Source: Clostridiales bacterium
GTDB lineage: Bacteria; Bacillota; Clostridia; Christensenellales; Aristaeellaceae
Direction: 5' to 3'
NCBI GenBank assembly: GCA_015056155.1
Contig: SVGU01000003.1
Coordinates: 1-64,000, forward strand
Length of the DNA stretch: 64,000 bases
Below the pieces are notes generated by a model that was given only the letters and a program-made list of their open reading frames with translations, ran no database searches and was not told the origin of the DNA. The first letter of the stretch is position 1. Every line of letters starts with the position of its first letter. Made by a program: the position numbers and the translations under genes. Shown here one piece after another: positions 9,281-18,691 of the stretch.

Positions 9281-9351
9281 AAACACACTCCTATTGCTCG
9301 GACTCCCACGCGGAGCCAACTGAAAAAGGAACATCCAACTCAATCGCGCAA

Positions 9352-9432
9352 AGGGTGTCGAGAGGGTCGAAGACCCTTCGCGGGTGCAGGGCAGAGCCCT
9401 GCCGGGGTCCAGGGGCAGAGCCCCTGGCGCTT
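9352..9432. repeat. Multi-hairpin REP-like element between hisD and hisB
   Basis: AGGGTcgaagACCCT; GCAGGGCagaGCCCTGC; CCAGGGGCagaGCCCCTGG in series. Confidence 0.7.
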
Positions 9433-10729
9433 ACCTGATCTCCTTGCCGAAGCGGATGGCGACGGAGTTTGCGTGGGCGTCGAGGCCCTCCTGCTGCGCC
9501 AGCAGGATCACCTGATCGGCGACGCGCTCCAGCTCCGCGCGGGAGCAGCAGATGAGGCTGGACTTCTTCACGAAGTCGTCCACGTTCAGGGGGGAGAAGA
9601 AGCGGGCGGTGCCGCTGGTGGGCAGGACGTGGTTGGGGCCGGCGAAATAGTCGCCCAGCGGTTCGGGGGAGTAGTGGCCCATGAAGATCGCGCCGGCGTT
9701 TTCGATCAGGGGCAGCAGTGCGTAGGGATCGCTGACGGACAGCTCGAGGTGTTCCGGGGCGATCTGGTTGGCGATATCCGCGCAGTCCTCCATGGTCGGC
9801 GCAACGACGATGGTGCCGTAGGCGGACAGGCTCTGCTCGACCACTTCCCTGCGGGGCAGGAGCGCCGTCTGCCGGGCCAGCTCCGCGTCCACCGCATCCG
9901 CCAGCGCGGCGCTGTCGGTCACGAGGATCGCCGCGGCGAGGGGATCGTGCTCCGCCTGGGACAGCAGGTCAGCCGCCACATAGCGGGGATCGGCGCTGTC
10001 GTCCGCGATGACCAGCACCTCGCTGGGGCCGGCGACCATGTCGATGCCGACGTGGCCGAAAACCTCGCGTTTGGCGTTGGCGACGTAGATGTTGCCGGGG
10101 CCGGTGATCTTGTCCACTCGCGGGATGGACTCGGTGCCGAAGGCCAGCGCGGCCACGGCCTGGGCGCCGCCGACCTTGAAGATGCGGTCAACGCCCGCGA
10201 TGTCCGCCGCCACCAGGGCCAGCGGGTAGCTCACGCCGCCGTCCTTGCCGGGAGGTGTCACCATCACGATGTCCTTGACGCCCGCAACCTTCGCAGGCAG
10301 CACGTTCATCAGCACCGAGGAGGGGTAGGCCGCCGTGCCGCCGGGGACGTACACGCCCACGCGCTTGAGGGGCGTGATCTTCTGACCGAGGCTGATGGCG
10401 GGATCGAAATTCATCCAGGTGTTCGTCTTCTGCTTCTCGTGGAAGGCAGTGATGCGGCGGGCAGCCTCGCGCATCGCGGCGAGCCACTCGGGGGAGGCGG
10501 CCTCGTAGGCCTTGTCGATCTCCTCGCGGGTGACCTGCACGGTTTCGGCGGTCAGGCTCACCTTGTCGAAGCGGGCCGTGTAGTCAAACAGGGCAGCGTC
10601 GCCCTCCTCGCGGACGCGGGCGACGATCTCCTTCACGCGGGCGGAGATCTCATCGTTCTGAAGCTGGCTGCGGTTCATCACGCGGGCCTTGAGCGCCTGC
10701 GCGTCGGACATATTCAAAATCGGAATCAT
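9431..10729 (-). CDS. hisD: Histidinol dehydrogenase
   Basis: ITGPGNIYVANAKREVFGHVGIDMVAGPSEVLVIAD; full-length HisD. Confidence 0.95.
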   Translation of the reverse strand: MIPILNMSDAQALKARVMNRSQLQNDEISARVKEIVARVREEGDAALFDYTARFDKVSLTAETVQVTREEIDKAYEAASPEWLAAMREAARRITAFHEKQKTNTWMNFDPAISLGQKITPLKRVGVYVPGGTAAYPSSVLMNVLPAKVAGVKDIVMVTPPGKDGGVSYPLALVAADIAGVDRIFKVGGAQAVAALAFGTESIPRVDKITGPGNIYVANAKREVFGHVGIDMVAGPSEVLVIADDSADPRYVAADLLSQAEHDPLAAAILVTDSAALADAVDAELARQTALLPRREVVEQSLSAYGTIVVAPTMEDCADIANQIAPEHLELSVSDPYALLPLIENAGAIFMGHYSPEPLGDYFAGPNHVLPTSGTARFFSPLNVDDFVKKSSLICCSRAELERVADQVILLAQQEGLDAHANSVAIRFGKEIR

Positions 10730-10757
10730 GAAAAACACCTCCGGAGTTTTTCAAATT
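10725..10757 (-). repeat. 33-nt RBS-bearing module, copy 2 (upstream of hisD)
   Basis: Identical 33 nt to 8625-8657. Confidence 0.9.
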
Positions 10758-10781
10758 AAGAATTAAGAATTAAGAATTGAG
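10754..10781 (+). repeat. Heptamer repeat (AATTAAG)x3 + AATTGAG; contains the hisG stop codon
   Basis: 7-bp tandem repeat; hisG TAA lies at 10770-10772. Confidence 0.85.
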
Positions 10782-11417
10782 CTTGGCGACCTCTGCGGCG
10801 AGACCGTCGATGATCTCCCGGATGCGGTCGCGCTTGGTCTTCATGGATACGCGGTTGACCACCAGGCGGGCGGAGCATTCGCAGACGTCCTCCAGCACTG
10901 TCAGGCCGTTGGCGCGCAGGGTGCTGCCGCTCTCGACGATGTCGAGGATCACGTCGGACAGGCCGATCACCGGGCCCAGCTCGATGGAGCCGTGCAGCTC
11001 GATGATCTCGATCGTCTGGCCCTTTGCGTCGTAGAAGCTGCGGGCGACGCTGGGGTACTTCGTCGCCACGCGGAAGGTGGCGCGGGTCGCCTGCTGATGG
11101 GACTGGTCGGCATAGCCGGCGATGCACAGCCGGCAGCGCCCGAAGGTGAGGTCCAGCACCTCGTACAGCGGGCGGCCGGCCTCCAGCAGCGTGTCCTTGC
11201 CCACCACGCCGAAGTCAGCCACGCCGTGGTCGACGTAGGTCGGGACGTCGCTGGGCTTGACAAGGATGAAGCGGATGTTGTTCTTCCTGTCCCACAGGAC
11301 GAGCTGGCGGCCGGGATTGCGGGGCTCGGAGCAGTCGATGCCGAGATTCTCCAGCAGCGTGAAGGCCTGCTCCGCCAGACGCCCCTTGGCCAGGGCAAAG
11401 GTGATGACCGGCTGCAT
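10770..11417 (-). CDS. hisG: ATP phosphoribosyltransferase, short (HisZ-dependent) form
   Basis: FALAKGRLAEQAF ... VDHGVADFGVVGKD; ESGSTLRANGL. Confidence 0.93.
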   Translation of the reverse strand: MQPVITFALAKGRLAEQAFTLLENLGIDCSEPRNPGRQLVLWDRKNNIRFILVKPSDVPTYVDHGVADFGVVGKDTLLEAGRPLYEVLDLTFGRCRLCIAGYADQSHQQATRATFRVATKYPSVARSFYDAKGQTIEIIELHGSIELGPVIGLSDVILDIVESGSTLRANGLTVLEDVCECSARLVVNRVSMKTKRDRIREIIDGLAAEVAKLNS

Positions 11418-12628
11418 CAGAACACCGCCTTTCCGTATTGCTGCAGGCCGTCCTTTGTGATGTAGACGGCGGCCTGCGCGTGGTTGGTATCGATCCGGTG
11501 TCGCAGCGCCTCGGCGTTCATGCCGTACATGATCGCGACCGACACGCCGCGCTTGCGCTGCTGCTTGGCATAGGCGATCGCGTCCGCCTGGCAGGCTGCG
11601 TCGAAGCCCAGCACGATGTCCGGCACCGGCGCTTCGAAGGACGCGCCCTGCCGCTCCAGCGCGATCAGCAGCAGCTTCAGGTTCAGCGCAAAGCCCGTCG
11701 CGGGCAGCTCGCGGCCGAAGCGGGCGAGCAGGTGATCGTAGCGGCCGCCGGACATCAGCGGCTGACCCAGCTCCGCAACGAGGCCGCGGAAGATCGTGCC
11801 GGAATAATAATTCGCCTCGTGCGCCATGCCCAGGTCGATGCTGATGCACTCATCGCAGCCGTATTCCTTCAGCACAGCCATGATCTGCCGCAGATTGTCG
11901 ATCGCGGCGAGGCACAGGGGATGGCGGGTGAGGGCCGCAGCCTCGTCCAGCACGGACGCGCCGCCGTACAGGCGGGGCAGCTGCATCAGGCGGGCCGTCA
12001 CGTCTGCGGAGATGTCCAGCTTGCTCAGGTACAGCTCCATGTCCAGCGTGCTTTTCTGCTCCGTGAGGGCGCTCATGACGGCGCTCTGCTCCTCGGTCAG
12101 CCCGGCCTCCTGCAGGAAGCCGGTCACGAACTGCGCCTGTCCCAGCTCGATCTGGAAATCCTTCAGCCCGCTCTGCTGCAGCACGTGGATCGCCAGTGCG
12201 ATCACTTCCGCGTCCGCCTGCGGGCTTGCTTCACCCATCAGCTCCACGCCGGCCTGCGTTTCCTCGCAGAGCATGGAGGAGGTCTCCGAGCGCACCTTCG
12301 TGGCGGACTGCAGATAGCACAGCCGCAGCGGCAGCGGCGCATCGGCCAGACGGCCGGCGGCCATCCGGGCCGCGGGGATCGTCGAATCCGGACGGACGGC
12401 GAGGATGCGCGCCTGCGCGTCGAAGGTCTTCCACAGATGCTCCGGCCGGAAGCCGTAGGTGCGATCATCCAGCGCGTCATAATATTCAAGGATCGGCGTT
12501 TCGATCTCCTGATAGCCCTCCAGCGTGAACAGCTGCCGCAGGCGCTGCTCCAGCTGGCGCTTGCGGGCGCACTCGCCGGGCAGGGTGTCCTGCATGCCGC
12601 TGGGGATCTGAAGCTTCCGACTGGCCAT
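11417..12628 (-). CDS. hisZ: ATP phosphoribosyltransferase regulatory subunit
   Basis: HisRS-like protein (IPSGMQDTLPGECARKRQLE...) directly upstream of short hisG. Confidence 0.92.
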   Translation of the reverse strand: MASRKLQIPSGMQDTLPGECARKRQLEQRLRQLFTLEGYQEIETPILEYYDALDDRTYGFRPEHLWKTFDAQARILAVRPDSTIPAARMAAGRLADAPLPLRLCYLQSATKVRSETSSMLCEETQAGVELMGEASPQADAEVIALAIHVLQQSGLKDFQIELGQAQFVTGFLQEAGLTEEQSAVMSALTEQKSTLDMELYLSKLDISADVTARLMQLPRLYGGASVLDEAAALTRHPLCLAAIDNLRQIMAVLKEYGCDECISIDLGMAHEANYYSGTIFRGLVAELGQPLMSGGRYDHLLARFGRELPATGFALNLKLLLIALERQGASFEAPVPDIVLGFDAACQADAIAYAKQQRKRGVSVAIMYGMNAEALRHRIDTNHAQAAVYITKDGLQQYGKAVF

Positions 12629-12654
12629 AGGCGACCTCCTGAAAGTCTGATAAT

Positions 12655-12674
12655 TTAGCGCGATAAAGCGCTAA
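12655..12674. promoter_or_regulatory. Palindrome just downstream of his -10 box, possible operator
   Basis: TTAGCGC-GATAAA-GCGCTAA, 8 nt from the -10 hexamer. Confidence 0.45.
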
Positions 12675-12682
12675 TGTGGTGA

Positions 12683-12711
12683 ATTATAACAGGATTTCCC
12701 TCTGCTGTCAA
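12683..12711 (-). promoter_or_regulatory. Sigma-A promoter of the his operon
   Basis: Minus strand TTGACA-N17-TATAAT. Confidence 0.8.
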
Positions 12712-12831
12712 GGGGAATCGCAAAAAATCTGCACGTACCTATTATAACATCCCAGGGGAGAAGCGTCCACGGAAGTACAAAGGAAGCACAGGCAAGAACA
12801 GAAAAAGAACCTGCCGCGCTGTCCGGACAAC

Positions 12832-12864
12832 AAAAACCGGGCGCACACGAGTGTGTACGCCCGG
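12832..12864 (-). terminator. Rho-independent terminator of the 12895-14616 gene
   Basis: CCGGGCGTACACACTCGTGTGCGCCCGGTTTTTG on minus strand. Confidence 0.85.
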
Positions 12865-12894
12865 AGGATTCCGGAAGAACCGAAATGCAGATGA

Positions 12895-14616
12895 TTACTC
12901 CGCAACGGGGAGCATGGTCATCAGCTGATCGCGGTAGGCGACCCAGGTGGGGTGATTGCGCCAGTAACGGGGCAGGCTGTTGCCGTTGCCGTCGATGGGA
13001 TCACGCCAGGTGACCTTGTTGTTGATGGACAGGAAGGCCACGGACGCGCCGCCCAGATCCTTCTGCACGCTCACGGCGTCAGCGCTGGTCAGACCGCCCT
13101 CGGTGGAGGTCAGCGCGTCAACGGTGATCTCGTCCAGGCTGGTGAACCACTTGATGCACTGGCTGTGCTCCAGCAGGCGGGCAGTGGAGCCGCCGGCGTA
13201 GACGAACTGCACGGTCACAGCGCCGTTGTTCACGGCCACATAAGCGTCGCCGATCTCGTGGGCGTCAGCGCCAACCAGGGTGAAGCGCTGCCAGCCGGTC
13301 TGGGTCAGGTCGACGGGAACGATGTTGTGCCAGTCTTCGGCGATGCCCAGATCCTTCAGGCTCAGGCCGGCCAGACCGACGGTGTTGCTGTTGTACCAGA
13401 TGCCGGTGTTCTCCTTGGCGGGGATCACGTTCTGGCTGGAGGTGACGAAGAAGTCGACCTCGATGGAGTTGACGCTGACCAGATCGTCGGGATTGACCGC
13501 AGAGGTGGTGCCTTCGGTGCCGTCCCAGGTCTCATGGCCCCACGGCACGCCGGGCTGATTGGCGGCCATCCAGGCGTCGTACAGGATCGCGTAGTCGTCG
13601 TTGGCATCGAAGATGACGCCGTTGTCATAGCCGGTGGGGCCGTAGGCAACGCTGCCGAAGTCGATGGAAACGCCGTTGACGCGGATGTCGCTGATGCCCA
13701 GGTACTTGCCGTCCATGACGGAGCCCTCGGCGTTGCCGTCGGAGACGACGAGGATCAGCTTCTCAGCGCCGTTGCCCTGGGGAGTCCAGCCGCCCTGATC
13801 CATGAAGTACGCGGTCAGGGTGTAGTGGCCGTCGCCGGTGATGGTGACGGTGGTGCTGTCACCCAGGGTGCCGTTGGTCTCGGGCCACCAGCCGCCGGCC
13901 TGGTAGTACAGGTGAGCGTCGGCAGTGGGGCCGGTGTAGGGAGCGGGCTCCTCGATCTCGGGCACGACGTAAGGCATGGCGCCCAGCTCCTCGGGAGCAG
14001 CGCCGGCCTCGGCGGCCACGATGAAGTCGACCTCGATGGTGTCGCCGGCGACGATGTCATCGGGGTTGATGATCAGGTAGGAAGCGTCTTCCACGGTGCC
14101 GTCAAAGGCGCGGTGGTTGGCGGGGCCGGTCGCGCTGGGCTCGAAGAAGGGATCCCAGTAGGAGTTGTAGATGGAAACCATGCCGGCGTTGGGGTCGTCA
14201 TGGTAGGCGCCGTACATGTTCTCCTTCACCTCGATGGGCGTGCCGTTGACGCGGATCTCGGTGATGTCGACATAATAGCCGGGGAAGAGGACCTCAGCGT
14301 CGTTCAGGATCAGGTTGAACTGAATCGCGCCTTCGGCCTTCTGCCAGTTGAACTTCAGGCCGACAGTGTACTTGCCGGGGCCGGTGACTTCCGCATTGGT
14401 CGCCTCGACGCCAGTCTCGGAAGAGGGCTGGTCAACGCGCTGATGCTGGGGCCACCAGGGGAAATTGGCCTGGTCCTTCTCGTGGTTGGACGCGAAGTAG
14501 AGCAGCCATGCGGTGGACGAGGTCTTCGCGGGCTCCTCAGCGGAAGCGGAGACCATGCCCAGCGCCATCGTGGCGATCATCAGGACCGCCAGAAGCATGG
14601 ACAGGAACTTCTTCAT
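12895..14616 (-). CDS. Secreted protein with two tandem carbohydrate-binding-like repeats
   Basis: Signal peptide MKKFLSMLLAVLMIATMALG; repeated GxGxYT...ITEIRVNG/ISDIRVNG...NPDDxVxxxxIEVDF units. Confidence 0.6.
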   Translation of the reverse strand: MKKFLSMLLAVLMIATMALGMVSASAEEPAKTSSTAWLLYFASNHEKDQANFPWWPQHQRVDQPSSETGVEATNAEVTGPGKYTVGLKFNWQKAEGAIQFNLILNDAEVLFPGYYVDITEIRVNGTPIEVKENMYGAYHDDPNAGMVSIYNSYWDPFFEPSATGPANHRAFDGTVEDASYLIINPDDIVAGDTIEVDFIVAAEAGAAPEELGAMPYVVPEIEEPAPYTGPTADAHLYYQAGGWWPETNGTLGDSTTVTITGDGHYTLTAYFMDQGGWTPQGNGAEKLILVVSDGNAEGSVMDGKYLGISDIRVNGVSIDFGSVAYGPTGYDNGVIFDANDDYAILYDAWMAANQPGVPWGHETWDGTEGTTSAVNPDDLVSVNSIEVDFFVTSSQNVIPAKENTGIWYNSNTVGLAGLSLKDLGIAEDWHNIVPVDLTQTGWQRFTLVGADAHEIGDAYVAVNNGAVTVQFVYAGGSTARLLEHSQCIKWFTSLDEITVDALTSTEGGLTSADAVSVQKDLGGASVAFLSINNKVTWRDPIDGNGNSLPRYWRNHPTWVAYRDQLMTMLPVAE

Positions 14617-14767
14617 GGATATTCCTCCTTTAAACGATGATCGGCTTGCAGGACGAAAACGTTCCGCAGACGATTTATACTCATTATAGGTTATTTTAAC
14701 CAATTCGTCAAGGTTGTGTGAAAGAAAAAACAACCCGGACGCGCGGAATTCCTGCGTCCGGGTGATA

Positions 14768-15799
14768 TCAGATGTCCATTTTGACCTGTCCGTCCTGCGC
14801 GGCGCCGGGCTGGATGCGGCCCATGTGCTGCCAGGCGGAGGGGGTGCAGATGCGGCCGCGGGGCGTGCGCATCAGGAAGCCCAGCTGCATCAGGTACGGC
14901 TCGTACACGTCCTCGATGGTGATCGCGTCCTCGCCCGTCGTGGCGGCGAGGGTGTCCAGGCCGACCGGGCCGCCGCCGAATTTGTCCATCATCGTGGACA
15001 GCATGGTGCGGTCCGTCTTGTCCAGGCCAAGCTCGTCCACGCCCTGCATGGCGATGGCCTCCCGCGCCACCTCCAGCGAGATTACGCCCGAGCCCCTGAC
15101 CTGCGCATAGTCGCGCACGCGCTTGAGCATGCGGTTGGCGATTCGCGGCGTACCGCGGCTGCGGCGGGCGATCTCAAGGATGCCGGCCTCCTCCGCCTCG
15201 ATGCCCAGGATGCCGGCGCTGCGCTTGACGATGGAAGCCAGCTCCTCCGGCTCGTACATCTCCAGGCGGAACAGGATGCCGAAGCGGTCGCGCAGGGGCG
15301 CGGAGAGCTGACCGGCTCGGGTGGTCGCGCCGATGAGGGTGAACTTGGGCACGGTCATGTGGATGGAGTTGGCCATGGGACCCTTGCCGGTCACGATATC
15401 CACGGCGAAGTCCTCCATCGCGGAGTACAGCACCTCCTCCGCCGTGCGGGAGAGGCGGTGGATCTCGTCGATGAACAGCACATCGCCCTGGTTCAGGTTG
15501 GTGATGATGGACAGCAGGTCGCCGGGGCGCTCGATGGCCGGGCCGGAGGTGATGCGGATATTGGAGCCCATCTCCGAGGCGACGATGTTGGCCAGCGTCG
15601 TCTTGCCCAGGCCGGGCGGGCCGTAGAGCAGGATGTGGTCCAGCGCATCCCGGCGGGCAAGGGCAGCCTGAATGTAGATGCTCAGGCTGTTCTTCACAGC
15701 GGTCTGTCCGACGTAATCCCGCAGCGTCCGCGGGCGCAGGCTCTGCTCGGCAGTGTCCTCCTGCTGGAAGCCCGCATCCATGAAACGATCTTCAAACAT
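14768..15799 (-). CDS. ruvB: Holliday junction branch migration helicase RuvB
   Basis: [44 protein letters not shown]. Confidence 0.97.
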   Translation of the reverse strand: MFEDRFMDAGFQQEDTAEQSLRPRTLRDYVGQTAVKNSLSIYIQAALARRDALDHILLYGPPGLGKTTLANIVASEMGSNIRITSGPAIERPGDLLSIITNLNQGDVLFIDEIHRLSRTAEEVLYSAMEDFAVDIVTGKGPMANSIHMTVPKFTLIGATTRAGQLSAPLRDRFGILFRLEMYEPEELASIVKRSAGILGIEAEEAGILEIARRSRGTPRIANRMLKRVRDYAQVRGSGVISLEVAREAIAMQGVDELGLDKTDRTMLSTMMDKFGGGPVGLDTLAATTGEDAITIEDVYEPYLMQLGFLMRTPRGRICTPSAWQHMGRIQPGAAQDGQVKMDI

Positions 15800-15841
15800 A
15801 ATGATCCTCGCAATGCCAAATCAGTCTGTATGGGGCGTGCG

Positions 15842-16453
15842 TCACATGCCGGCCATGCTGCGCAGGGCAAGGCGCAGCAGCTCGTCGGCGGGGGCGTTCT
15901 TGTTCTCGACCTTCGCCAGCGCGTCGCGGGCCTCGCCGGGGGTGTAGCCCAGGCCGGTGAGGGCGGCCATGGCCTGCGCGAAGTTGTCTGCGGCGGCGGG
16001 AACGGCGGCAGGGGTGGCAGGACCGGCAGCGGCACCGCCCGACGTTTCGAACTGCCCGAGCTTGTCCTTCAGCTCCATGCAGATGCGCTGGGCGATCTTC
16101 TTGCCCACGCCGGGCGCGCGGGAGACGGTCTTCTCGTCCTCCATGACGATCGCCAGGCGCAGATCGGCCGCCGACAGGGTCGAGAGCAGCGCCAGCGCCA
16201 TCTTCGGGCCCACGCCGTTCACACCGATGAGCAGCAGGAACAGCTGCTTTTCCTCCTTCGAGGCAAAGCCGAAGAGCTCCATCGCGTCCTCGCGTACGGA
16301 CAGCCACGTGTGGCAGCGCATGACATCCCCGGTCTTGGGCGCGGCGTTCAGCGTCGCCATGGAGCAGCTGAGGAGATACCCCACGCCGCCCGCCAGGAGC
16401 ACAAGGGTGTTGTTCGTCTTTTCGACGACCTGACCTTCAATGAATGCGTACAA
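15842..16453 (-). CDS. ruvA: Holliday junction branch migration protein RuvA
   Basis: YAFIEGQVVEK...VGYLLSC; FASKEEKQLFLLLIGVNGVGPKMAL; TTG start behind GGAGGT. Confidence 0.93.
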   Translation of the reverse strand: MYAFIEGQVVEKTNNTLVLLAGGVGYLLSCSMATLNAAPKTGDVMRCHTWLSVREDAMELFGFASKEEKQLFLLLIGVNGVGPKMALALLSTLSAADLRLAIVMEDEKTVSRAPGVGKKIAQRICMELKDKLGQFETSGGAAAGPATPAAVPAAADNFAQAMAALTGLGYTPGEARDALAKVENKNAPADELLRLALRSMAGM

Positions 16454-16577
16454 GGGATACCTCCTGAGGCTGTAGTAGATAAAGCGGCAGACAGTGAGTC
16501 GCGGTGCACCCTCTGCGCACCGTGACTCATGCATGGAACCCTGGCAGCGGCGGGAGCCGCCACAACGAGTCGAAGAC

Positions 16578-17072
16578 TCATTTCATCCTGAACTGCTCGC
16601 GCATGCGGCCGGCCTGGCAGTGGGTGATCGCGCAGGCGATGGCGTCGGCAGCGTCGTCGGGCTTGGGGAGCTCCTGCATGTTCAGCAGGAGCTTGACCAT
16701 CTGCTGGATCTGCTTCTTGTCCGCCTTGCCGTAGCCGGTGATGGCCTGCTTGATCTGCATGGGCGTGTATTCGTAGAGGTTCTCGGTGTATTCGGCGGCG
16801 GCGATGATGGCCGCGCCGCGGGCTGCGCCGACCATGAGCGCGGTGGTCACATTCTGGGCGAAGAACAGCTCCTCAAAGGCGACCTCGTCCGGCCGGTACA
16901 TGAGGGTCAGGTCGCGGATGCCCAGCTGCAGGGTGCGCAGGCGGTGCTGCATGGGGGTGCCGGCCTTCGTTTCGATGCAGCCGTAGCCGAGCAGCTTCAT
17001 GCGGCTGCCCTGCGCCTCCACCACGCCCCAGCCCATCAGCGCATATCCGGGGTCGATGCCAAGGACGATCAT
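16578..17072 (-). CDS. ruvC: Crossover junction endodeoxyribonuclease RuvC
   Basis: MIVLGIDPGYALMGWGVVE; KADKKQIQQMVK; DDAADAIACAITH. Confidence 0.95.
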   Translation of the reverse strand: MIVLGIDPGYALMGWGVVEAQGSRMKLLGYGCIETKAGTPMQHRLRTLQLGIRDLTLMYRPDEVAFEELFFAQNVTTALMVGAARGAAIIAAAEYTENLYEYTPMQIKQAITGYGKADKKQIQQMVKLLLNMQELPKPDDAADAIACAITHCQAGRMREQFRMK

Positions 17073-17261
17073 TTCGTATGCTCCCAATCATATGTTCGTA
17101 CCTGTCTATCATACCGCGCCGGGCAGGCATTGTCAACGCGAACAGACCGCATTTTTCCCGGAAAAGCGTTTCCTGCACGAGAAAACGCCCGCCGGGGCGC
17201 GTTGTTATGGTCAGATCCCCCGCACGGGGGGAAAGACTCACACGATCAAATGGAGGGAAAT

Positions 17262-18617
17262 ATGATGAAGAAACTGTTCTGCATGCTGCTGGCAGCCCTG
17301 GCGCTGCTGTGCGTGTCCGCCGCGATGGCGGAGGAAGCGGGGATGTCCCTGCGGATCGACAGCTGGTGGGTCGAGCCGGTCGGAGAGGAGCAGGCGCGGC
17401 TGCACCTGCTGCTGCGCAAGGACGGCGAAGGCTGCTACGAGCTTGAGGATGTGACGGTTCAGCTCCTGGATGCGCAGGGGCAGAAGATCCCGACCGTGTC
17501 GGCGGAAACGACGCTGTTCCCGCTGCATCAGATCCCGACGGGCACGCATTTCCTGCCGGTAACGGTGCTGTACACGCTGGAGGCCCCGGTGGAGGTCGCG
17601 GATATTTCAGTCACCGGCGCGACCGGACGTGCGGTTGAGACGACCGGGGCGGTCGAGCTGGCGTGGAATCTGCCCTCCATCGCCGTGCAGACGGGGGATG
17701 AGGTCGTCTTCACAGCCTGGATGCCGCTGGAGGAGGGGACGGACCCGGAGGACTACTTCGCGGTGCTGCTGGCGCTGGACGAATCGTACCGGTTCGTCAG
17801 CGGCGTGGAGCTGCCTGCAGGTTCCGGCCGCGCGGTCGATGCAGAGGGACTCAGCGACGGCATCTTCGAAGCGACTGGCTACACGAAGCAGTTCCTGCTG
17901 GACAACGGCTTCCTCTTTGATTATGAGCGGTATGTCTTCTTCGACCGGGTCACGGTGACGGGCCTTTCCGAGAAGATCGCGACCTACTCTCCGACCTGCT
18001 ACCGCCTGACCGGCGCGGAGGCTGCCGAAGAGGAAGCCGCCGCGCAGGTGGAGATGGTTTTCGACCGGCTTGATGTGGCGGAGGACGGCACCTTCGTCCT
18101 GCAGGGCTGCCTGAAGAACGGGACGGATGTGCCCCAGCGCTTCGAGGAGATCGCGTATCTGCTGCTGCTCGACGAAAACGGGCTGGCGGGCTTCTGCGAG
18201 GAATACACGGTGGAGACGCCCTTTCAGGTGATGAACCCGGGCGAAATCATGCCCTACCGCATCGAAGGCCGTACGGAAGCGGGCTTCCGGGCGGAGCGGC
18301 CGTTCATGGAGTTTGTTGTCAACCCGGCGGAAACGTCCGACCATCGCAGCATCGGCGGCGGCCAGACCACACCTGTGGTCGGCAGTCAGGTGAGCGTGCT
18401 GGGCGTTGTCCCCGATGCGGGGGAGGTCGAAGCGGCGGAATGCTTCTACTGCGTGCTGCTGCTGGACATTGCCAATGACGAGTACCTCGGCGCGGTGTGG
18501 AGCCTTGCGGGCGAGGCCTGGCTGGCGGACGGCGACCTCCGCTTCCCGACGCTGGAAACCGGCCTGGCGCCGGAGCAGCCCTTTGCCATGGTGGCGATGT
18601 ACTGCGCGGCGGAATGA
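17262..18617 (+). CDS. Secreted hypothetical protein
   Basis: Signal peptide MMKKLFCMLLAALALLCVSAAMAEE; ATG behind GGAGGG. Confidence 0.7.
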   Translation: MMKKLFCMLLAALALLCVSAAMAEEAGMSLRIDSWWVEPVGEEQARLHLLLRKDGEGCYELEDVTVQLLDAQGQKIPTVSAETTLFPLHQIPTGTHFLPVTVLYTLEAPVEVADISVTGATGRAVETTGAVELAWNLPSIAVQTGDEVVFTAWMPLEEGTDPEDYFAVLLALDESYRFVSGVELPAGSGRAVDAEGLSDGIFEATGYTKQFLLDNGFLFDYERYVFFDRVTVTGLSEKIATYSPTCYRLTGAEAAEEEAAAQVEMVFDRLDVAEDGTFVLQGCLKNGTDVPQRFEEIAYLLLLDENGLAGFCEEYTVETPFQVMNPGEIMPYRIEGRTEAGFRAERPFMEFVVNPAETSDHRSIGGGQTTPVVGSQVSVLGVVPDAGEVEAAECFYCVLLLDIANDEYLGAVWSLAGEAWLADGDLRFPTLETGLAPEQPFAMVAMYCAAE

Positions 18618-18668
18618 CGCGGATGCGCGGGGCGGGAAACCAAAAGTACAGAATAAATACCGTGGAAT

Positions 18669-18682
18669 TGAAAAATTCTTCA
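18669..18682. promoter_or_regulatory. Degenerate ArgR-box-like sequence upstream of argG
   Basis: TGAAAAATTCTTCA vs TGAATWWWWATTCA (2 mismatches). Confidence 0.4.
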
Positions 18683-18691
18683 CAAAAGGGG

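Noticed and set aside
7565-10759. 1064-aa plus-strand ORF across the his operon
   Set aside because: Antisense to hisIE, hisA, hisB and hisD; His/Arg/Gly/Gln-rich mirror translation caused by GC-biased codons
14654-14668. Cre-like site CGAAAACGTTCCGC upstream of the secreted two-module protein
   Set aside because: Only about 10/14 match to cre; too weak to call as a feature
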